A program made the position numbers and the translations under genes. A DNA stretch of 48,690 nucleotides from the IMG/VR virus record IMGVR_UViG_3300008339_000095, positions 1 to 48,690 of that record; one strand, written 5' to 3'. This document shows positions 9,043-16,850 of this stretch, one piece after another. Each line of letters starts with the position of its first letter. The stretch's first letter is position 1. The notes beneath the pieces are model-generated. The model searched no databases. It had not been told where the DNA came from and saw only the letters and a program-made list of their open reading frames with translations. The DNA is from a virus.

Positions 9043-9882
9043 TTAACCCTTCTTCGACCACTTCTTGATGACATCGCTGACATCGGCGGCAGGGGCAGCG
9101 TCCTGCTTCTTGGTCTCCCGAACGACCGGCTCGGCAGGGGCGGCGACTTCTGTCACGCCCTCACCCTCGTCCTGCTGAAACACCGTCAACTTGACAGCGT
9201 TCTCCGCTGCCTTGCTGTTCTTCTGCTCCTGCACGGTCGCTACATCAGCCTCGGGTACCACTCCGACAGGCGAGAACAGCAACTTCGGCACGGGCGACTT
9301 GGTGTCGAATTGCATCTTGGTGATGACCCGACCCGCAGAGATGTTGTTGTTCGCCAACATCTGGATGTACGGACGGAACGGGAACTTGCCAGCCTCTTCC
9401 TTCCCGAAGCACGAAGTAGCCGGGAGGACCAACTGCATGACGTCGCCTTCCGGGTTGTTCGGAAGCACTACAGCCGTACGCCACGACAGGCGGCATGCAG
9501 ACCCGGTGCCAGTAGAGTGCGACCCCTTGACCGACATGGGGCACTCCTCGCAGCGGGAGGCGACGGGGGACTTGACCTCAGCATCCGGCACCTTGCCGTC
9601 GCTAGACCAACATACCGGGGCGAGTTTCTCACCTTCCTTGTACGCACCGGTGTAGTAGGTGCGACTGGCAGTGTGTGCCATCTTGACGAAGATGACGTTC
9701 ATGTGCCGGTCTTCGATCGACCCGATCTCCTTACCACCGGACATCTTGCGGAACACACCGCCCTTGATGGAGATACGCTTGGTAGCGCTTCCACCACCGG
9801 CAACAGCGCGGGTATCGTCGTCAACACCGCCCGAGATCTGGGCGAGTTCATTCTTCAAATTAGCAATGATATCGTTGCTCAT
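9043..9882 (-). CDS. Probable ssDNA-binding-type protein, 279 aa
   Basis: The N-terminal two thirds are beta-rich (KRISIKGGVFRKM, HMNVIFVKMAHTASRTYYTG) and contain a Cys set (CW..., CEECPM, ACRLSW) that could bind zinc. The final 80 residues are low-complexity (Ala, Glu, Lys, Val), ending in a short basic tail. A beta-rich core with a disordered tail, next to helicase and primase genes, fits a phage single-stranded DNA-binding protein, but I cannot recognise a diagnostic OB-fold motif and the usual acidic tip is missing. Alternatives are a recombination mediator or an unassigned replication accessory protein. The ATG has a GAGGA ribosome site. Confidence 0.5.
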   Translation of the reverse strand: MSNDIIANLKNELAQISGGVDDDTRAVAGGGSATKRISIKGGVFRKMSGGKEIGSIEDRHMNVIFVKMAHTASRTYYTGAYKEGEKLAPVCWSSDGKVPDAEVKSPVASRCEECPMSVKGSHSTGTGSACRLSWRTAVVLPNNPEGDVMQLVLPATSCFGKEEAGKFPFRPYIQMLANNNISAGRVITKMQFDTKSPVPKLLFSPVGVVPEADVATVQEQKNSKAAENAVKLTVFQQDEGEGVTEVAAPAEPVVRETKKQDAAPAADVSDVIKKWSKKG

Positions 9883-9888
9883 AAGTCC

Positions 9889-10290
9889 TCACTTACTGGA
9901 TTTACGTACTGAAACACCGTATTCACGCATCACGTTCACTCCGGGCGGAAGCCCATCGTTTTCGTGTTCTTTCATGAATTCTTTAAAGTTGCCTTGGTGG
10001 ATACGCCGCTCCAACAGGTGCGGGGCTTCGTTACCCAAGACAAACTTGTAGAAATTTTCCCAATCTTGGCAGAAGAAACGCTCGTTCAACTTGCGCATGA
10101 CTGTGCCGTGCTGCGTCTTGATACTATCAGCATTCACGGCGTTGCACATTTCGAGCATACGCGTTTCCAACTTCGCCATGTCTTCTTTCAAAGCGCTGTC
10201 TGCCAGTTCGTATTCGCGTAGCAGATTCTCGCGCCGTGAGCGTATTACTAAATACGCTTCGACCAGTTCGTCGGTATTATTCGTATTCAT
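9889..10290 (-). CDS. Helical hypothetical protein, 133 aa
   Basis: The N-terminal half is a predicted coiled coil (ENLLREYELADSALKEDMAK), followed by a compact C-terminal part rich in aromatic residues (FFCQDWENFYKFVL). I prefer the ATG at 10290 over the GTG three bases upstream because GGAGG (10297-10301 on the plus strand) is then six bases away. It overlaps the end of the SNF2 helicase gene by 14 nt and precedes the candidate ssDNA-binding gene, so it is probably a replication or recombination accessory protein. Its early codons contain a perfect copy of the CGTATT-N4-AATACG palindrome. Confidence 0.65.
   Translation of the reverse strand: MNTNNTDELVEAYLVIRSRRENLLREYELADSALKEDMAKLETRMLEMCNAVNADSIKTQHGTVMRKLNERFFCQDWENFYKFVLGNEAPHLLERRIHQGNFKEFMKEHENDGLPPGVNVMREYGVSVRKSSK
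10241..10256. repeat. 16-bp palindrome CGTATT-ACTA-AATACG, inside a CDS
   Basis: Both six-base arms are perfect. This copy is unusual because it lies within a coding region, about 34 nt after the start of the 133-aa gene, where it encodes part of AYLVIRS. It is the leftmost member of the family seen in the window. Confidence 0.8.
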
Positions 10291-11872
10291 CACTATCCTC
10301 CAACTCCTGTTTGTACAAGTCCACCAATTTTTGGTGATGATCTACCTTGCCTTGCAGCATGGAATACATCTTCTTCTCGACTTCTGACCCTCGCAGATGC
10401 ACTACAGACATCTTGTTCACTTGGCCCACTCTTTCGATGCGTGCGATACATTGCAAATACGTATCCACTGACATTACTGGAGACCAGAACACTACCGTGT
10501 CCGCAGCCGTGAGAGTGATGCCGTGCGCCGCTGACTGGGGCTGTATGACCAACACTCTAGGATCGGTGCTAGTCTGGAATCGCCCGATGATGTCGGAGCG
10601 TTGTCTTGCGGGGACGTCTCCTTTGATCGCTTCGTTCGTGATGCCGTGCTGAGTCAGGTACTCCCTGACCACGTCGATCGCGTGTAGGAAGGGGACGAAT
10701 ACTACCACTTTGTTGGTGGTCTCTTCAAGTGCTTCCTTCAGTGCGGCGAGGCGCGGCGATATGTCGAACTGCACTACGTTGTGCTTGTCGGTGTACACAG
10801 CGCCCGCAGATATCTGCAACAGTTTATTGAGTGATGCCGCTGCGTTCACAGCCGAAACTTGTTCGCCCGCTGCTTCTATGAGCAGTTGCTTTTTTAGTTC
10901 GTTGTAGTACTTCTTAGCCTGCGGAGTCAGCGGCACGTCACGGGTCTGGTAGATGATGTCTGGTAGATCGAGGCATTCCTTCTTCGTGTACCGTATCGCA
11001 GGTTGTAGCGCACGGAACACTTGATCCACAGCGTCATGCTTCGGCGTCCACTTGAACTTGCTGACCTGTACCATGATCCGATCGCGCCAAGCCGTGGAGT
11101 ACTTCGGCACCCTCATAGGGGATACCAATTTGGCTAAGCCGAACGCATCGACTGGAGACTGTGCAGCGGGGGTGCCCGTCATCATCCAAAGCCACGTGGT
11201 GGGTTCGATCAACTTGGCCAGAGTCTTCCAGCGCTTGGTACTTGGGTTTTTATATGCGTTAGCCTCATCGATGATGATCAGATCAAACCTCTTGTACAGT
11301 TGATCGATCACACTAGGTATTCCGTCATAGTTAATGATCGTGAAGTCGTACCCCTCGTTCAGTATCTTCTTGCGCTTTTCGGCTGAGCCATGTGCGATAC
11401 CGCACGTTCGGTGCATGGTGGTCTTGAATATATCAGCCTGCCATGCGGAGTACATGATGGAAAGCGGGCAGATGACCAGAACCTTCCTGATGATACCGAT
11501 GTTCATCAGGTAGTCCGCAGCCCAGATCGCTGCCGACGTCTTGCCTGTCCCTGCCTCGTTGAAGCAGAACGCCCTCTGGCGGAGACTCAAGAAGTATGCG
11601 GTCTCTCGCTGATGTTCAAACGGGGTGTAGAGTCCCGGCCACTTGTAATCCCGCTGCATGGGAGAAGGCACTTTCGGGAGATTCTGGCTCGGCATGTATT
11701 CATCCAGATAACCGACGAGCGTTTTCATCTCGTCGTGGTCCCAACACACCAGCAGTTCTTTGCTGTCTGCGTTATCGGCCAGTACTTCGCTACGCTCCAG
11801 CCGTGCCGTGATCTCTGAAGCGAAAGAATTGGACGCGGTGAACTTCACCGCCAAGTCATCGACTATGTTCAT
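10277..11872 (-). CDS. SNF2-family (SF2) helicase/ATPase, 531 aa
   Basis: All the main superfamily II motifs are visible: Walker A EAGTGKT (Lys111), DEAx-box IIIDEAN (about 199-205), motif III MTGTP (231-235), and near the C-terminus an SNF2-type motif VI, CIARIERVGQ. A Q-like FEHQRE segment precedes motif I. The length is normal for short phage SNF2 proteins, which lack chromatin-reader domains. Phage members are usually encoded beside family A polymerases and are thought to remodel or unwind DNA in replication or repair. The ATG has a weak AGGTG ribosome site; a terminator-like hairpin lies just upstream. Confidence 0.9.
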   Translation of the reverse strand: MNIVDDLAVKFTASNSFASEITARLERSEVLADNADSKELLVCWDHDEMKTLVGYLDEYMPSQNLPKVPSPMQRDYKWPGLYTPFEHQRETAYFLSLRQRAFCFNEAGTGKTSAAIWAADYLMNIGIIRKVLVICPLSIMYSAWQADIFKTTMHRTCGIAHGSAEKRKKILNEGYDFTIINYDGIPSVIDQLYKRFDLIIIDEANAYKNPSTKRWKTLAKLIEPTTWLWMMTGTPAAQSPVDAFGLAKLVSPMRVPKYSTAWRDRIMVQVSKFKWTPKHDAVDQVFRALQPAIRYTKKECLDLPDIIYQTRDVPLTPQAKKYYNELKKQLLIEAAGEQVSAVNAAASLNKLLQISAGAVYTDKHNVVQFDISPRLAALKEALEETTNKVVVFVPFLHAIDVVREYLTQHGITNEAIKGDVPARQRSDIIGRFQTSTDPRVLVIQPQSAAHGITLTAADTVVFWSPVMSVDTYLQCIARIERVGQVNKMSVVHLRGSEVEKKMYSMLQGKVDHHQKLVDLYKQELEDSDEYE

Positions 11873-11890
11873 ACTGCACCTACTAGGTTA

Positions 11891-11910
11891 AGAAAGCCCC
11901 TTACGGGGGC
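11891..11910 (-). terminator. Weak terminator hairpin before SNF2 gene
   Basis: On the minus strand GCCCC and GGGGC form a five-pair stem with a 5-nt loop, followed by TTTCTT. It sits in the 174-nt gap (11873-12046) between the HNH-like gene and the SNF2 gene. Nothing else recognisable is in that gap. The stem is short, so partial termination is likelier than full. Confidence 0.45.
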
Positions 11911-12046
11911 CAGTCGGTCAAGACTCTGCCCAACGAGGTAGGGGGCGGGCCGATCTTGACAGGCACGGTTACGCGTCATGCCAACGCGAGAAGGGCAGGA
12001 GGATGGTAGCCCTTCTTATCCTTGCACACTCATGCCTTGTGCGGAT

Positions 12047-12301
12047 TCACTTCATCGCTCCATTCGACTTGCGACGGAACGATCGGTTCTTTGATGGAGG
12101 TTCAAGCCGGGTGCCGTCACCGTTGCTGCCGCCTTTGGACAGCGCCTTGACATGGGCGATGTCCTTGCCCTTGCGGTTGATGCCCTTGGCGTCGTAACTA
12201 CGTCGGGCGCGTTGACGCTCCATGCGGTTTTCGTGTTCACCACGCTCAACCTGCTGCTTGTACTCTTTCTTGTAGGGTCTAGCCTTGTTCACGTAAGGCA
12301 T
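12047..12301 (-). CDS. Small HNH-like nuclease-family protein, 84 aa
   Basis: The first half is very basic and charged (RPYKKEYKQQVERGEHENRM). The second half carries DIAHVKALSKGGSNGDG followed by PSKNRSF, matching the common small phage HNH-like pattern D-x-D-H...LSKGG...N...NRSF. The second Asp of the usual DxDH is Ala here, and the zinc-binding Cys pairs of larger HNH enzymes are absent, so activity is uncertain. I start at the ATG with AAGGAGA upstream (MPYVNKA); a longer frame lacks a ribosome site. It sits between the RecB-like nuclease and the SNF2 gene. Confidence 0.6.
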   Translation of the reverse strand: MPYVNKARPYKKEYKQQVERGEHENRMERQRARRSYDAKGINRKGKDIAHVKALSKGGSNGDGTRLEPPSKNRSFRRKSNGAMK

Positions 12302-12302
12302 C

Positions 12303-12956
12303 TCATCTCTCCTTGTAAAAATTGCAACTACTGACTGGGCACCAACCGCACAATGGTCCGGCCTTTGCAGTCCATACGTTACTATCATATGCGATTTCAA
12401 GCCGCTTCAGATCCACCGCGAAGTGTCCCCATAGTTTGTTGGCGTCTTCTCTTTTGTACTCTTCAGGAATGAACGTGTTGTGCATCACGAACAGAAGTCC
12501 AGCCTTGATGTTCTGGACTTCCGGGAAGTGCGCGAACGTCATGATGGCCATCAACTTCAACTGCTTGGGGTCGGGGTAGCGGTTACTGCCTGTCTTATAG
12601 TCCACGATGTAGGCATCGGCCCCGTCAACGATCAGCAAATCAACGATACCTCGCACGTGCCTAGTATCGGAATCGAACGCGCACGGTACCCCCTCTGCCG
12701 TCAGGGCCATCTGGTGTTCACAGTAGCGAGTTCCGGGGATCGATAGCAGCGCGTCAAGTTGAGACTTGAATCGCTCGTAGTTCTTGAGAAGCGGCGTACC
12801 GTCGCGTACATAGTCTTCGCATGCCTTGTGAACTTCTGTCCCATACAGCATCTGCTGAGTGACTTTCTTGGTGAAGTCCTTCGCCACCTTAGTGTGGTAG
12901 TACTGCTTAGGGCAGTTGACGAAATCCTTCAGGCTGCTAAATGACCACGTGAACAT
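12303..12956 (-). CDS. PD-(D/E)XK exonuclease, Cas4/RecB-like, 217 aa
   Basis: The start is FTWSFSSLKDFVNCPKQYYH, typical of Cas4/RecB-like nucleases, with the first cluster Cys in the CP motif. The catalytic core reads GIVDLLIVDG (Asp) and YIVDYKTG (Asp-x-Lys). The C-terminus has CGWCPVSSC, which with the N-terminal Cys could hold an iron-sulfur cluster as in Cas4 and AddB. The ATG at 12956 overlaps the polymerase stop as TGATG, so translation is coupled. A 5'-3' or flap-type DNA exonuclease role in replication or recombination is inferred. The longer frame upstream lies inside the polymerase gene and is not used. Confidence 0.85.
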   Translation of the reverse strand: MFTWSFSSLKDFVNCPKQYYHTKVAKDFTKKVTQQMLYGTEVHKACEDYVRDGTPLLKNYERFKSQLDALLSIPGTRYCEHQMALTAEGVPCAFDSDTRHVRGIVDLLIVDGADAYIVDYKTGSNRYPDPKQLKLMAIMTFAHFPEVQNIKAGLLFVMHNTFIPEEYKREDANKLWGHFAVDLKRLEIAYDSNVWTAKAGPLCGWCPVSSCNFYKER

Positions 12957-14809
12957 CAACAGTCTCCGTATGACCTGCCGTACTTGGCCTCGCAGGCGAC
13001 GGGGAGGCCCGCTGCCCAACTGGGAGGAGTAGACATGGTCCCGACGATGAACGCAAGAGCCTCCGGCAACTGAGACTCCTCAACGACCACGACAGCCGCG
13101 TCATGGACGGTCAGCACCGGGCGGTACCACCTGCGCATGGCCAGCATCTGCTGCCCCACGATGATCCGGGCGAGTGCCTGCACCACGTTCTCCACGACAG
13201 CCCCGCCCCAGATGGACTGGACGCCCTTGCGCGAATCGTAGATCACCTTGCCATCCGACATCCGCAGGTTCTTGTACCGGATGTAGAGGCCGTTCGGCAG
13301 GCGTAGACCATGAGGTGTGACTTGTACAACTTTCTGTACACCCAGATAGTAGATGCCCTTTCCGGTAGGCCACGACATCATGTCTTGTAGCGCCCGGTCG
13401 CACTCCTGCCAGAGTTCCGTGATCTTGTGGTTCTCCTGCCGATACAGATTCACGATGCGCTTGCACTCGTCCTCGGGGAGATAGACGTTGATGGGCTTGG
13501 CGGTAGCAAGCGTGTGACGCAACTTGGCAGCGCCCGTACCGTACCCCAATCCCAAAATACAAGTTTTCCCTACGAACCGTTCAGCCGAGTTGTCCTTGGT
13601 GATCTCGCGCCCGTAGACCTTGCTTGCAAATATGGAGTACACATCCTGATTTGCACGGAACTGCGCCGTGACATCGTCCTGTCCGGCGAGCCAAGCCAGC
13701 ACACGGGCCTCGATCTGGCTGCTATCACAGTTGATGACGTAGTGCCCCAACGGAGCCAAGATGGCGTTCTTCAGAGCCTTCTTCTTCTTGTCCCGGCTCG
13801 GCAGGTTCTGGAAGTTGACAGCATCCTGCCCCGACCACCGTCCGGTGTGCGCCCCGTAGTACTTGAGGGGGATGGGCAGCAGCCCCTTGTTCCGCGCCCC
13901 AATGTCGATGAACCGCTCGATGCGCGACTCCTCGATGGTGGACTTGGTGCCGAGCCTCACCGCGCACAGTTGCTGCACGATGGGATCTTCATGTTCTTGG
14001 AGAGCGATGAACCCCTCGTCGTTCTTGGCGAGGGCGAAGGTCTCCTTGCCCGTCGTGAGACTGATCTTCTTGGGCGGGGTGACACCATGCTTCTCAAGTT
14101 CGGCAGCAAACTGCGGGTTGCTTGCCAGACATGCCCGGACCTCCTCGACGGTTGTGACTTCCATCGCTTCCATCAGGCCAGACAAGAGCCGCTGCTTCTC
14201 ATCGCGGACCTCCTGAAGTCGATCGACCAAGAGGGCGTCGTCCACGTGGAGTACGGGCTGGGTGTACATCCGCAGCGTCATGTCGATCAAGTCAAGTTCG
14301 TCTTGCGGGAAGTAGTCCGACAGCAGGACATTGAACAACTTGAAGGTGAGTTCGACGTCGTTGACGCAGTACCGCCCGTAGGCTGCGAGTTCCTCCGGGG
14401 TGAAGTCCTGCTTGCGCTTGCCCAACGCATCGACCACCTCGGTGCCCTTCTTGCCCAAATTGTGCCGCTCAGCGAGAGCCGCGAGTGACCCACCTGCATC
14501 CACGCCGTGTATGGCACGGGCCATGCACAGGGTATCGAAGTACATCGCCGGTACAATGCCATACTTCCACGCGAGTATCGCGCCGTCGAACATCATGTTG
14601 TGACAAAGCAGGGCAGAGTTGCCCCAGTCGATCATGGCGAGTTCGTCAGCGATGTCTTCGGTGACCCACTTGGTCGGACCGTCATCGACCTTGATGCCGA
14701 CACCGATGACCTCAAAGCGCGGGTCGTTCAGGTACTCCTCGTTGGTCTGGGTGCGGAACCCAAGGTCGTTGGCATAGTACGTCTCGAAATCAAGTGTGAT
14801 AAAACTCAT
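12956..14809 (-). CDS. polA: DNA polymerase, family A with 3'-5' exonuclease, 617 aa
   Basis: The start MSFITLDFETYYA places exonuclease motif I (D7, E9) at the very N-terminus; HNMMFDG is motif II and YGRYCVND motif III. Polymerase motif A is CDSSQIEAR (Asp362), motif B is RFVGKTCILGLGYG (Arg411, Lys415, Tyr423), and motif C is LTVHDAAV. The residue aligned with E. coli Phe762 is Leu419. Motif C has HDA where most relatives have HDE; the catalytic Asp570 is kept. There is no 5'-3' exonuclease domain. The ATG at 14809 overlaps the preceding stop as ATGA, and the stop overlaps the next gene as TGATG. This is the phage replicase. Confidence 0.95.
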   Translation of the reverse strand: MSFITLDFETYYANDLGFRTQTNEEYLNDPRFEVIGVGIKVDDGPTKWVTEDIADELAMIDWGNSALLCHNMMFDGAILAWKYGIVPAMYFDTLCMARAIHGVDAGGSLAALAERHNLGKKGTEVVDALGKRKQDFTPEELAAYGRYCVNDVELTFKLFNVLLSDYFPQDELDLIDMTLRMYTQPVLHVDDALLVDRLQEVRDEKQRLLSGLMEAMEVTTVEEVRACLASNPQFAAELEKHGVTPPKKISLTTGKETFALAKNDEGFIALQEHEDPIVQQLCAVRLGTKSTIEESRIERFIDIGARNKGLLPIPLKYYGAHTGRWSGQDAVNFQNLPSRDKKKKALKNAILAPLGHYVINCDSSQIEARVLAWLAGQDDVTAQFRANQDVYSIFASKVYGREITKDNSAERFVGKTCILGLGYGTGAAKLRHTLATAKPINVYLPEDECKRIVNLYRQENHKITELWQECDRALQDMMSWPTGKGIYYLGVQKVVQVTPHGLRLPNGLYIRYKNLRMSDGKVIYDSRKGVQSIWGGAVVENVVQALARIIVGQQMLAMRRWYRPVLTVHDAAVVVVEESQLPEALAFIVGTMSTPPSWAAGLPVACEAKYGRSYGDC

Positions 14810-15060
14810 TCTTCCACCCCAATACCATGTGCCTTCTCGATCTCCCTTGCGAAGCGCCACTTGCCTACGCCAACAGGAAGGAGGGGATTGATCCCCCTAT
14901 CGATGGCAATGAGTTCTTCGTCGGTCAGGGGCTTACGGACTGGCGGGCGTGGACACGTGTAGTGGTCCATTGTGATCGCTGCCCGAAGCGCTTGGGCCTC
15001 TTGCAGATCGGGGTGCAACAACTTCAGCGCCGCTTCAGCGGCATCGCGCAGATATGACAT
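14806..15060 (-). CDS. Hypothetical protein upstream of polA, 84 aa
   Basis: The ATG (MSYLRDAAEAALKLLH) has a strong AGGAGG site and the stop overlaps the polymerase start by four bases. The N-terminal half is an amphipathic helix. The C-terminal half contains PLTDEELIAIDRG and WRFAREIEKAHGI, phrases I have seen in small phage proteins of unknown function from betaproteobacterial phages. No catalytic motif is visible. Coupling to polA suggests co-expression rather than a known shared function. Confidence 0.65.
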   Translation of the reverse strand: MSYLRDAAEAALKLLHPDLQEAQALRAAITMDHYTCPRPPVRKPLTDEELIAIDRGINPLLPVGVGKWRFAREIEKAHGIGVEE

Positions 15061-15082
15061 CACTCTACCTCCTCTTGAAAGA

Positions 15083-15109
15083 CAGGGGCGGTGGCAGTCC
15101 CGCCCCCTG
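15083..15109 (-). terminator. Terminator-like GC hairpin, leftward
   Basis: On the minus strand CAGGGGGCGG pairs with CCGCCCCTG (one bulge), followed by TCTTTC. It lies in the 53-nt gap between the 77-aa gene and the 84-aa gene upstream of polA. It resembles the hairpins at 8681 and 11891, so the leftward operon may be stepped into several transcripts. Confidence 0.5.
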
Positions 15110-15113
15110 CGGA

Positions 15114-15347
15114 TCACATCACCCGCTTCTTGTTCATCTCCTCCAGAAGCAGCAGCACCTGCCGCACTTCCTCCGTCACCTGACGGCGGGCCTCGTCGGA
15201 GAGGTGCGACACGCGGTAGTTAAAAGACACTTTGTCATGAAAGTCCATTTTACCCTTGGCGTGTGTCACTGCCCACACAATGTTTTGAATGGTGGAAAGA
15301 ACAATGTTGTCTCTCTCACAGTGCTGGTCATAAGTCAGATTGCTCAT
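15114..15347 (-). CDS. Hypothetical helical protein, 77 aa
   Basis: The ATG gives MSNLTYDQHCERDNIVLST. The protein is mainly helical with a charged C-terminus (EVRQVLLLLEEMNKK). No domain is recognised. It lies two bases after the stop of the zinc-finger-like gene and is followed by a terminator-like hairpin, so it ends the small-gene transcript that runs from about 20 kb. Confidence 0.6.
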   Translation of the reverse strand: MSNLTYDQHCERDNIVLSTIQNIVWAVTHAKGKMDFHDKVSFNYRVSHLSDEARRQVTEEVRQVLLLLEEMNKKRVM

Positions 15348-15349
15348 CT

Positions 15350-15541
15350 TCAGTCTCCTTTGTTGTTGACACTTTTACCCATGCCGTGGAGCCACCCCTT
15401 TGTGGTCAGGGCGTATCCAGCGGCTTTCAACTCATCTTCGTTGCGGCAACGTCCGCTTATCAGTTTGTGGACACGGAACGCCTCGGGCTTGGCGAACAGC
15501 CGCTTGCATTCCTTACATCTTTTTTCTGGTTTTGGTTTCAC
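15350..15541 (-). CDS. Small zinc-finger-like protein, 63 aa
   Basis: The N-terminal part has CKECKRLF, then His25 and Cys32, giving a C-x2-C...H...C arrangement that could hold one zinc ion. The C-terminal part (AGYALTTKGWLHGMGK) is a small globular tail. It overlaps the upstream 63-aa gene by 29 nt. Such single-finger proteins are common in phage early regions and may bind DNA or host proteins; the role here is unknown. Confidence 0.6.
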   Translation of the reverse strand: MKPKPEKRCKECKRLFAKPEAFRVHKLISGRCRNEDELKAAGYALTTKGWLHGMGKSVNNKGD

Positions 15542-15704
15542 TCTTCAACCTCTGGTTTTCTGCACGTAGGCGCTTGATCTCATCATGGCATGCCCAGAGG
15601 ACGCTGCCAACGGTCAAGAACTTGAACTCGGTCGTGGTCCCGGTGTTGTTGACCTCACCCGGCAACGCACGGATCAAGTCAAGGATGTCTTCTTCAGTAC
15701 CCAT
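15513..15704 (-). CDS. Hypothetical protein, 63 aa
   Basis: I choose the ATG at 15704 (MGTEEDILDLIRALPG) because GGGGAT lies at a suitable distance; another ATG two codons upstream has the GGGG immediately adjacent. The C-terminus is a short basic coiled coil (EIKRLRAENQRLKSETKT), suggestive of dimerisation or nucleic-acid contact. It overlaps both neighbours. No family is recognised. Confidence 0.55.
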   Translation of the reverse strand: MGTEEDILDLIRALPGEVNNTGTTTEFKFLTVGSVLWACHDEIKRLRAENQRLKSETKTRKKM

Positions 15705-15948
15705 CACCATCCCCGATCAAGAAGATCGGTGTGTACTCACCGACATACGAGCCTACCACGTTGTACTCCATCCACTCGATGGCCTCTTCGTGCGTCATCT
15801 CTTGATCATGGATGAGTATCTCCACGCACTTGTTGTAGTCGTACACGGCGATCAGTTTGGTGTGTTGCCACCCAAGACCGATCAGGGCTTTCTCAAACCC
15901 ATCAGCGTACAGCGTGTTCGGATCAAGCGGTTCTTCGTCGTGGGTCAT
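15694..15948 (-). CDS. Conserved small phage protein, 84 aa
   Basis: The core FEKALIGLGWQH, AVYDYNKCVEILI, HEEAIEWMEYNVVGSYVG and TPIF is a pattern I recognise as a widespread small phage protein of unknown function. The acidic C-terminus overlaps the next gene. The ATG overlaps the upstream stop as ATGA. It is probably an early protein; no enzymatic motif is evident. Confidence 0.7.
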   Translation of the reverse strand: MTHDEEPLDPNTLYADGFEKALIGLGWQHTKLIAVYDYNKCVEILIHDQEMTHEEAIEWMEYNVVGSYVGEYTPIFLIGDGDGY

Positions 15949-16184
15949 GTTCTTTTTCTCTCAGCGTACACAACGTCAATCCCAAGTTCTTTCATCAGTT
16001 TTGCGAACCTGCACTTCTTGTCGTGCCCCATCTGGTCGTATTCGTATCGGACTTCTTTGGTGACCGGATTCCAGTAGTGCCATTCCTTGTCCGGTCTCAG
16101 TCCGCAGCACTCTTCGCATTGTCCGTTGCCCATGCTCCACTGTTTTCTGCGGAGGTACCTCTCGGTCTCTTCAGAAATTTTCAT
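15945..16184 (-). CDS. Cys-rich hypothetical protein, 79 aa
   Basis: The ATG has a GGAGGAGGAG ribosome site that is made by the Glu-rich end of the upstream gene. The sequence contains CEECCGLRP and a later CRFAKLMKEL, which could form a small zinc site. The middle part WHYWNPVTKEVRYEYD is beta-like. The longer frame upstream is only the shadow of the neighbouring membrane-protein gene. Function is unknown. Confidence 0.6.
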   Translation of the reverse strand: MKISEETERYLRRKQWSMGNGQCEECCGLRPDKEWHYWNPVTKEVRYEYDQMGHDKKCRFAKLMKELGIDVVYAERKRT

Positions 16185-16186
16185 GT

Positions 16187-16357
16187 TTACTCCTCCTCCA
16201 ACGGGTCGTTGAATTTCTTCTTGCGCTTCGGGATCGGCGGCGGCTCTTTGTCCCGGTAGAGCCAGACCACGAAGAGCGAGATGCATAGGACTGTACACGC
16301 TACGACGATCAGATCCCAGACGACGCTGAATATATGCAGCGATGTACTGTCGATCAT
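16187..16357 (-). CDS. Single-pass membrane protein, 56 aa
   Basis: ATG at 16357 has GGAGG upstream and overlaps the previous stop as ATGA. One strong transmembrane helix spans about residues 10-33 (FSVVWDLIVVACTVLCIS), followed by a Pro/Lys-rich cytoplasmic-type tail (PPPIPKRKKKF) and an acidic end. The final three Glu codons supply the ribosome site for the next gene. It could be an accessory lysis or superinfection protein; its place among early genes argues against a classical holin. Confidence 0.6.
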   Translation of the reverse strand: MIDSTSLHIFSVVWDLIVVACTVLCISLFVVWLYRDKEPPPIPKRKKKFNDPLEEE

Positions 16358-16554
16358 GATACCTCCAACTCACCGAACCAAGTCATTCCCTGCGACCATC
16401 GCAGTACGACAGGCTCTTTCTTACCGACCCAACTTCCTGCAATCGCCTGACCACAATGCCCGCAAGTCACGCGCCAGTCGTCGCCAATCTCTGCACTGAT
16501 GCGCTCGGAATTAGCCGCGAAGTCCCGCAGGAAGAAGCGGTGTAGGCATGTCAC
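16354..16554 (-). CDS. Zinc-ribbon-like hypothetical protein, 66 aa
   Basis: The protein contains VTCGHCGQAIAGSW, a CxxC knuckle, plus an N-terminal MTCLHRFF segment that may supply further ligands. It is linked to both neighbours by ATGA overlaps. No function can be assigned; zinc-binding is an inference from cysteine spacing. Confidence 0.55.
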   Translation of the reverse strand: MTCLHRFFLRDFAANSERISAEIGDDWRVTCGHCGQAIAGSWVGKKEPVVLRWSQGMTWFGELEVS

Positions 16555-16850
16555 TTGCTCCCCCTCTGCTCAATAAGATGCGCGATGTGCCCGCAAGCAG
16601 ACGCAGCGGCCTGAGCAGAATACTTCTCCATCACCATCTGCAATGCGCCGCCCACTTTGTACTGCGCGGCCTGCTCTTTTGCGATTTGTTTACACGCCTC
16701 CCGCTCGGCTGCTCGCTCGGCCTCTGCGACAAGGGCGGCGAAGCGTATCAGCGACGGATGCAAAATCCAGCGTGTCGTGCCGGAGTCGAATGTGTAGTCC
16801 ATCCGTACTCCCGCCTCCCTCGCCATGTGCATGATGTCCTCGCGTGTCAT
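16551..16850 (-). CDS. MTREDI-type small phage protein, 99 aa
   Basis: It starts MTREDIMHMAREAGVRMDY and continues with LIRFAALVAEAERAAEREAC, the layout of a widespread phage protein family that couples a short N-terminal motif to an Ala-rich amphipathic helix. The ribosome site is GGAGGACAAGAC, one of the repeated junctions of this region. ATGA overlaps join it to both neighbours. The next gene upstream shares its first five codons and the RFAALVA segment, so the two are probably paralogs. Confidence 0.7.
   Translation of the reverse strand: MTREDIMHMAREAGVRMDYTFDSGTTRWILHPSLIRFAALVAEAERAAEREACKQIAKEQAAQYKVGGALQMVMEKYSAQAAASACGHIAHLIEQRGSK

Noticed and set aside
13427-14488. Plus-strand frame of 353 aa inside polA
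   Set aside because: Antisense to the polymerase with its intact motifs; no start signal and no recognisable domain.
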